Assembly (NCBI GenBank): GCA_020746105.1
Contig: CM036621.1
Span: 21,968,501 to 22,032,500, forward strand
Length of the DNA: 64,000 nucleotides
Direction of reading: 5' to 3'
From: Trogon surrucura
Taxonomy: Eukaryota > Chordata > Aves > Trogoniformes > Trogonidae
A model generated the notes under the pieces. The model saw only the letters and a program-made list of their open reading frames with translations. It made no database searches and was not told where the DNA came from. This document shows positions 57,401 to 64,000 of the stretch, one piece after another. The position numbers and the translations under genes are program-made. How positions within the stretch are numbered: position 1 is the first letter of the stretch; every line of letters starts with the position of its first letter.

Positions 57401-60400
57401 TTTTTATTACATCCCTGCCATATTAGTTTCTCTGTTGTCTTCCATAGTTCTTTACAACAGGTAAACTTGTTTTCCTTAAGCCTTGTTTGCACACCTAGTT
57501 ACTTTCTAGGTGCTATGTTGAGGTAAATTCTGCCAACCTGGGTATGGTGTCATTCAAAAAATAGATAGAGAAGACTAGGGATTTCAAAAAGAATACTGTA
57601 TTTTTGGCTTGTAAGTATCAGTGATTGACATGCTGGTAGGAAATTCCACTTCATCAGTCTCCTTTATTGCTTTTTAAAAAATAATTTATCAATTATTAAC
57701 CCATTGACTCTCTGCATAGATTGATAACCTGAATTGGACCTGCATTGAATTTACCTCCTAACCGAAGTGGCTGTGGGTCAGATGTTTTCTATAAAGCAGA
57801 TGGTGCATGGTAGCTTTTGATGACTAAGTATGTGTACATGACCTGGGAAGCTGTCCATGTGCACTCCTAGTTTTCTCCTTACAGTCCGTGTCCTCTGGAT
57901 AAAAGATGAAGCCAGTAATCTGCTGTTAACTGGCATCCAGCAGCTTATATATCAGGAGGTGCTTTGATGTTTCTAACAGTGGATCCACGAAGTGAAATAT
58001 GAACGGGAATCAGCTCTGTTTAGTCTTTAATCTGCTATTGAAAGTATTAAAATATTGTTTTTTCCAGATTTCAGAGTAACAAGTATAAATTATTTGTAGC
58101 GGTAGTTATTAGTACTTAATGTAAAATTATGTGAAACTTGTTGAAATCCAAATCGGCTTGATATGCAGGTTTTAAAAATAAAAAAGCAGAGCTAAGGAAT
58201 GCTATCTGATACTCATTTTTTCACAACCTTAAAAGCTGTCACAAACCCAATACAATTTATATCAAATGCATATAGGAAAATCTAAATACGTAGACCAGCC
58301 AGCCCTTAAAATTTAGCATTTGTATAAAGGATTCTTTTCCAATTTGGTTGTTGAAATGTGACAGTAGCAGAGTTTTTGGGTGACTCTTCAATTGTAGATC
58401 TTGTTTCTGGCTGAAGTGCTGTTCACTCTTTTAAAAAAATAATTGTAACTGAATTATATCAATGGAATTTAGGTGTTTTTTTTCGTAATGGATACATTTT
58501 TATCTTGGGATTGACCCATGCTCCTGCCTCTGTGCTAGTGATCCAGAAGTTGCTGCAATGAAATTGAAACAGAGTTGTTGGTGATTTGTGTTGTGGTTAT
58601 CTTTATTAACAAATAGAAGCTTATGTTTTGGTGCCAATAGATTCGTATGTTCTTGAGAAAAAGATACAGCTTCAAGGAGTGTTGAGTATCTTACATCTAC
58701 AGCTGAGATAATTAATTGCTGCTCAAGTACATTTTAGTAATCATGTTTGAATATGTATTTAAAAACCTAACCATAGGGACCTGCTTTCCAAAATGTTGGC
58801 ATGACCCCACAGATTGTACAGATTTTCTTCATGAATATGTGAATCAGATCTGAGTTAACAGGTAACCATGTTTTTCCTCATGTGTGTTCAGGGTTATGGA
58901 AAAACTAACAATTACAGGTATTTTTCCCCTTTAAGTGAGTGTCGTAAGACTTTGCAATATTAAATTAGATTTGGATTTTATACGTTTAGATTTTTATCCT
59001 CTGGAGTGAGTGAAAGGGAAATAGAATTGGTCTAACAAATTAGCTTCTGCAGTAAAAAATAGTTCCCTTCTCAACATAATTGGACAGCAGTAGCAGGTAA
59101 GTGGGAAACTGCAGGTTGCTCATCATGTTCAAAGAATTATTTAGGCTGCACTGTCAGTAACAGAAATACTGTAGACTGTGTAAGTAAAACTGTCGGTTGA
59201 ACTGGTGGACCTTGCCTGTATTTTTGAAATAGAGTAAGAAAATTTTGGCTCTGCAAAAATGTGTTCTTCTGAGAACGGAAGTTCGCACTTGAATGCTTGT
59301 AGTGGTGGTGGGGCAAATCTACAGGGTATTCAAGAACCCATGAAGTACTGTTTCTTTTTGCATTTAGAAATGTGTCATGTGAAAAGATACCTGTGACCAT
59401 GCAGGATAGCTGGATTTCCCTTCTGTTATAACTATGAGCGATGTTATTCTTATATTGCAGGTCTCAAATATGTATTAATATCTTTGTGAAGAAAGCAATG
59501 GATTTTTAGTATACCCCTGTATTGTAATAGAACTTTAAGTTTTCAGTTGGCTTAATTCTCATTGAGCTTAATCTAGACTAATAATGCTTTCTGTGTAAGG
59601 TATCGTGTTCTTTATTCGAGCATTTGAATTTACATCCTCTACGTTACACCTGAGACAAACGAATTACTAAATGTATTGAACATTGAAATCATAGAGACTT
59701 CAATTAGAAAATTAATTTTTGACATTGCCATAAAATACCAGTTGGAGAGGATGAATTTAAAGGGGAAAATGTTTTTTCAACATACTTGTGTTTTGCACTA
59801 ATTTAGAAATATTACTAAATAATGACCATACTTGTGAGATGGGGATGATGCTCAGTGAGTTTTTACATGGTTTATCTGATTGAAGAAAACCCAGTTGATC
59901 TGACTGTTGATGGTTTGAAATCTGGCATAAGCGCGTCTGCTTTTGTAACGAGTCTTGCTTTCGTGCCCTTTTAAAATTTGCTTAATGTGCTACTGACATT
60001 ACTGGAGCTGTGTTTTATGGCAGACATGACCCTCTTTTGATATCCCTTACATAGCTACAACACGAAACATACCTCTAGCTTCACCCTCCTCTTGGATGCA
60101 CACACAACCATAACTGGAATAAGAACTAACACGTGCAGAACTTCGGGTCTGGTAAAGCTGTGCTGAAGTAGACTTGAGCTTCCACAGCCACTGAGTGCTG
60201 TGCTAAGCTACTTTCGCGTGATCCTTTAACACAGTGCATTTAAACTTCACCATCTAATCCTGTCCTGTAATTAAACAACAGCTTCAGCTTTCTCAGTGGC
60301 TGGAGAATGGAGCACTTGTCTTCATTCCTTTTTCTCTTCACTGACTTGCTTTGGGGTGAGGCGAGAGGAACTGCACAGTGTATGTAGTATGGCTGAGGGT

Positions 60401-63117
60401 GAAATCATACACCATATGTAAAGTCACGCTTATGTTTTGCAAGAATCAGATGAGGTTTTTTCTTATGATTCTGCTGGGGTTTTGTGTATGTGCACTGGAA
60501 TAACTTGTAATGTAGCGGATCCATGGTTGATTGTAATATCTGAACACCCATTTTTATGGATTTTACTCCTGGTAAAGACAGTTTTTTGGTGGCATGCTGC
60601 TATCTGCAGCCTGGTTGGATGTCAGTGCAGTCATTTCACTTCAAGTGATATTTCAAGGTGGTTTTTGTTTTGTGGGGTTTTTTGGTTTTTATTGTTTTTA
60701 ATTACAGTAGGAAAAGCTACTGTTTCCGTTCTAGAGTATTAGATGCAAAGTGTCTCATTTCAGCTAGTAATAAAAAAATAAACCCCAAAACATGGCAAAT
60801 TCCAGGGGCCTGAAAGCCTGTGGAACACCTTGGTGTTAGGTTGCAATCTAATACCAAAGTTGTTTTGTCTAGGAACTGCAAACAAAGGCTGCTGTATTCA
60901 GGTTATAAAATGGAATGGGAAAGGTCTCTAAATAGAGTGGTTGTAGTTAGTATGATTTTTATTTCACTAGCAGCACTTGCTCCTGTCCCTGTGTTGTCCT
61001 TCGACTGTGCTGGTACCACTGTGTGGGGGTGAACCAGCAAGGAGAGCGCCACCTAAACCCAGCCTGGCCCCTGTAGAACTTCCCTAGGCCAGGCTTCTCC
61101 GCTCTAGCGCTAAATATTGCTGCCTTTGACAGCCTCTACCAGTTTCTTTTTTACCCTTCTTTTAATTTACAGTATATTTTTGTTTGGCCTTCAGGTGTTG
61201 AACAGTCCTATGTGAGTTAAAAAATTTAACACTGTAAAGGTGTTATCCTTGATTTGAGTATTGTATGAAACTGCCAGAGCGTGACAATAAAGTGCTGAGT
61301 GTTTTGGAAAGAATTAATCCCTCCTTAGCAACAAATCCAGAAGATAGGATTTAAAAATTTTTTTAAAAAATTAATTAATATCAAGATGACTCAAAAGAAA
61401 AATCTGTTAAAGTGAAAAGGTGTCGAGCAGAGGCATTTTTCGGGGGAGCATAGTGCAAAAAGTATAGGATCCAGCTCAGTAGAGGCATAAATGGAAACTG
61501 AAGCCTGGATTTGTAAGTTTGTGTTTCACCGTGGTGCAAACTTTGATGGCTTCCCTGTCCTGAATGTGCCAGTGCGGGTCCTGAAAATGTAACCCATGGT
61601 CTAAAAGTCTTACTGGGGCACTTGTTGACTTGAGTGGTTTTGTTATTCTCCTTTTTTCCCAGCAAAACTTTTATTGCCTAATGATCTAGAAAAGGATATT
61701 TTCTTTCGGTGAAAAAAATGAAGCTCAATGTATTCATTAGGTCTTAGAAGAAACAAAAAATACAAAATACTGAAGTTTTCATAAGAAATAAGATAGAGGT
61801 GCAGCCAGCAGCAGTATTTCTCCAGGGTCCTAGGAGATCGCTGTCACTGTGCGGGTCTGCTGGTCTCTGCTTCCCCACTGTATTGCTTCACCAGACTTTG
61901 CTTCAGTTTTGCTTGACTAGCCATCCTGTGTGTATTTTCACTGACAAATTGTCCTTATCAGAGAAATAATGTTTTGTGTTGGAAATGTGTTACTTGCCGA
62001 TGCTTTTTCTGTGCAGGTGATTTGATTTGCTTTTTAAGCTTTATATTGCAGTTAGTTTATTGAGAGAAAGTAAACTGAATTTTGATGCAGATTAGAGCTG
62101 TACTTGGGGCACAGATTAATCTTACATGCTAGAAATGGGTCCTCCAGTCCAGTGATGACAAAACAGAGGAGAGAAGGGGAGCTGGAATTAATGTTCACTT
62201 TGTTTCACTGTTTGTGGAGTGAAAATATTTACTGAAGTGGATGGGGGATTTTTGTCTGTAAATCTGTTGCTGCCTCAGTTCTTGTAAATAAGAGCTCTTT
62301 TGTCTTTTTTTCAGTTGGAAAGGAAAAATTAGGGAGGGAAATTGGGATGTGAAAGAACAGCTGTTAACTGCATTACTTAAGAATTGTAAATGAGGAAAAA
62401 TAGCTTTCTGGCTCAAGGGGATGCATTTATTTTATTTCTAAATGCAGCCTCTTGTACGTTCTTTTTATTTTTGTCTTCTGTCCATTTTTTTCTACATTTA
62501 CCCCGATTGCTTTGTTTCTTCCTTTATGGTACTCTCTTGAAAGTTGCTGAAAATTTTAGAAAGTTTTGAGTTTTGCAGACAATATTCCTGGTCAGTGAGC
62601 CTGATTTTATTAAAATGGAGAGGTGGTATCATGCACAGTTTTTAGGTATTTGTTAATAATTTCATACGTCTTGTTAAAGAGATCTCATGGTCTGTCCAGG
62701 TAAAGCTGCCATCAGCAAATGGCTCCTAGCTTGGTGTGGGTGGAATAGCAAAAGGGTACATTGAAACCTTTCCGCATCCTTCCCTTCCCTGGAAGCTGTC
62801 TGCAGGTGGAGGAGTAGAATTACAAAAACAATCCTGTTGCTGCTTTAGTGGTTCCTTTTTAAATGTTCTTTTGTTACCTGACTGAGGATAGCCGTAAGAC
62901 TCCAGCAATGTCTTTTGCTCCATTTGCTTGGTTTGCCTTTGCTTTGAGCCAGCTCGTTAATGAATCATTAACAGTGCTTGAATTTTTTTTGCAGAGGATG
63001 TGATGCAGGCCACTTACTGTGAAATTGAATTGGACAAAGGGAGAAGAGATGCATTTGTGTATGCTATCAAAAATCACTATTGGTACCAGATGTATATTGA
63101 TGACTTGCCAATATGGG
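44648..63117 (+). CDS. TM9SF3: TM9SF3, exons 1-3, 3'-partial gene
   Basis: Transmembrane 9 superfamily member 3 (nonaspanin), a nine-span protein of the Golgi and endomembranes. Visible coding exons are 44648-44761, 54948-55143 and 62995-63117; they join in phase into 144 codons plus one base. Residues 1-32 look like a signal peptide, and the rest is the start of the large N-terminal lumenal domain. The protein is nearly identical to mammalian TM9SF3 from [14 protein letters not shown] to DDLPIWG; only the signal peptide differs strongly. The remaining exons, with all membrane spans, lie beyond the window. It follows PIK3AP1 on the same strand, 4.8 kb from stop to ATG. Confidence 0.97.
47926..48024 (+). 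repeat. CR1 3' end, sense
   Basis: About 100 bases resemble the CR1 tail: GGAGGTTGGATTAAAATGATC, AAGGTCCCTTCCAGCCCAGG, and the end ATTCTATGATT. It has a different octamer and 3' UTR from the copies at 23938 and 50499, so it belongs to another CR1 subfamily. It lies in TM9SF3 intron 1. Confidence 0.88.
50499..51045 (+). repeat. CR1 LINE 3' fragment, sense
   Basis: A 5'-truncated copy very similar to 24258-24816 (same CR1 subfamily). The ORF2 C-terminal frame is open until a one-base T insertion at about 50845-50851 (CTTTTTT versus CTTTTT), after which the reading continues in another frame ([17 protein letters not shown]). It ends with two ATTCTGTG-type octamers and is followed by a long T-rich tract. 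Confidence 0.95.
51050..51090 (+). repeat. T-rich tract after CR1
   Basis: Three runs of T separated by single C residues lie directly behind the CR1 3' end. The tract is a simple repeat with no coding meaning. Confidence 0.85.
51642..51704. repeat. ATGATCAT minisatellite, five units of 12-13 bp
   Basis: Units GATACATGATCAT (51642, 51655, 51680) alternate with GACAAAAATCAT (51668) and GACAAAGATCAT (51693). The 13-mer unit contains the palindrome ATGATCAT. The alternating order suggests duplication of a two-unit block. Confidence 0.9.
53155..53192 (+). repeat. T-rich tract in TM9SF3 intron 1
   Basis: Three T runs are separated by A and AC, about 38 bases, with no other structure. Confidence 0.8.
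54948..55143 (+). CDS. TM9SF3: TM9SF3 exon 2: lumenal domain
   Basis: The acceptor is TTTGTCTTTCAG and the donor GTAAGC; the phase is 0 in and 1 out. It encodes [20 protein letters not shown] through [11 protein letters not shown], practically identical to mammalian TM9SF3. It contains the conserved SLPFC segment of nonaspanin lumenal domains. Confidence 0.97.
55144..62994 (+). other. TM9SF3 intron 2, repeat-poor
   Basis: A 7.85-kb AT-rich intron in which I recognise no CR1, LTR or tandem repeat and no exon. Confidence 0.85.
62995..63117 (+). CDS. TM9SF3: TM9SF3 exon 3: lumenal domain
   Basis: The acceptor is AATTTTTTTTGCAG and the donor GTGAGT; the phase is 1 in and 1 out. It encodes [20 protein letters not shown], then [20 protein letters not shown]. 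The split codon reads Glu where I recall Asp in human. No fourth exon is seen before the window ends. Confidence 0.96.
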
Positions 63118-64000
63118 GTGAGTGATATTATGCATAAACAACTTGATTAGAGCTACAGGAGTCCTATGCTAGTGGGTTTCCTGGAGCCATTTAATGACTA
63201 AGCTTCATTACAAGAATCTCAGAAGTACATGGAACTTACGTAACCAAATAATACAAATAAGTTGAAGGATTATTGCATTGAAATAACAGTAGGATGGCTT
63301 GTACTAGTGAATTAAAAAAAAAACAGTGAAAAACTGTTTTTGTTTCTCAAGCACAAATTTAATAATACCAAGTTCTTAAGGTTGAATTCCTTTAAATGTT
63401 CAAGTGGGTGATAATTAGATAGGTCAGCTATAACGTGCATGTATTGTGTTAATTAATAACAACTTTCATAAAACTTTTTCAATGTTTAAACTTTTATTTT
63501 GCTAGTTGTTGTGTTCTTTACTAACACAAAAGCTGTTTGATTTACTTTTATGGTAATTTAGTGTTTTGTAACAGTTTTGCATTTGCAGTCTGTGGTTGTA
63601 TGAGGTTTTATTTTACTTATTCTTATATAGTTCTTAAAATTACTCTTTGTGAGCATTATTAATCTGGACTTAGAAGTGTTTGTGTCCTGAGCAAAAAAAG
63701 GTCTCCGTATTGCCATTGTCTCCTAAGCTCTGGTTTTTGTTACTTCTTGTAACCTGTGATCACATACCCAGCATAGAGTGCTCTGCAGGTTACATTTAGT
63801 ACTGGTAGCAATCAGCCCAAACCCTAATCTCCCTGTTGTGGGGAAATGAAAGACACCGCAATATGCACTGTTAAGGTAAGGTCTTTCTTTGTTGCCTGTG
63901 TTCTGTGAAAGCAGTAAAACTGCCCCAAATAAACAAAATTCCACACCACCTACAAAAACACAGTTCAAGCCACACAGAGGGTAGGGTTTTTAGCTCTTTG
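63118..64000 (+). other. TM9SF3 intron 3 (start)
   Basis: It begins with GTGAGT after exon 3 and is non-coding to the window end. The next TM9SF3 exon (expected to begin with an Ile-Val-Gly segment) is not found here. Confidence 0.85.

Overview
The window is vertebrate nuclear DNA, almost certainly from a bird. Coding exons are short and carry GT-AG introns. The dispersed repeats are avian-type CR1 LINEs ending in the ATTCTGTG-type octamer repeat. There is also one class II (ERVK/betaretrovirus-like) endogenous retroviral element. No bacterial features (operons, CRISPR arrays, insertion sequences) are present. The species cannot be fixed from the sequence.

Two protein genes lie head to tail on the + strand in the order PIK3AP1 - TM9SF3, neighbours that I recall also being adjacent in human. 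Bases 1-17595 look like a long intron of PIK3AP1 (intron 2 by the human exon plan). This intron holds an old antisense CR1, a 2.6 kb antisense LTR retroelement with 6-bp target duplications (10595-13215), and a sense CR1. Fifteen PIK3AP1 (BCAP) coding exons run from 17596 to the stop at 39818. All phases match across the splices, giving 655 residues from just after the TIR domain to the C-terminus. The TIR-domain exons lie upstream of the window. The protein is a cytoplasmic adaptor that links receptor signalling to PI3-kinase through YxxM tyrosines. Three YxxM motifs are kept. A fourth, known in mammals, reads H-T-D-M here.

Bases 39819-44080 hold the PIK3AP1 3' UTR (end not determined) and intergenic sequence with an antisense CR1. 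A CpG island at about 44080-45480 carries the TM9SF3 promoter and first exon (ATG at 44648). TM9SF3 exons 2 and 3 follow at 54948-55143 and 62995-63117, and the gene continues beyond the window. The visible part encodes a signal peptide and the start of the lumenal domain of this nine-span Golgi/endomembrane protein.

The most interesting items are the internally deleted retroelement (Lys-type primer site, leader splice donor, broken gag and env remnants, non-canonical LTR terminus), the Y-to-H change in a PI3-kinase docking motif, CR1 pieces lying 11-60 bp from splice sites, a candidate cryptic exon at 20438, a long AT-rich hairpin at 28393-28438, and a small ATGATCAT minisatellite at 51642-51704. 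I found no convincing new multi-gene system.
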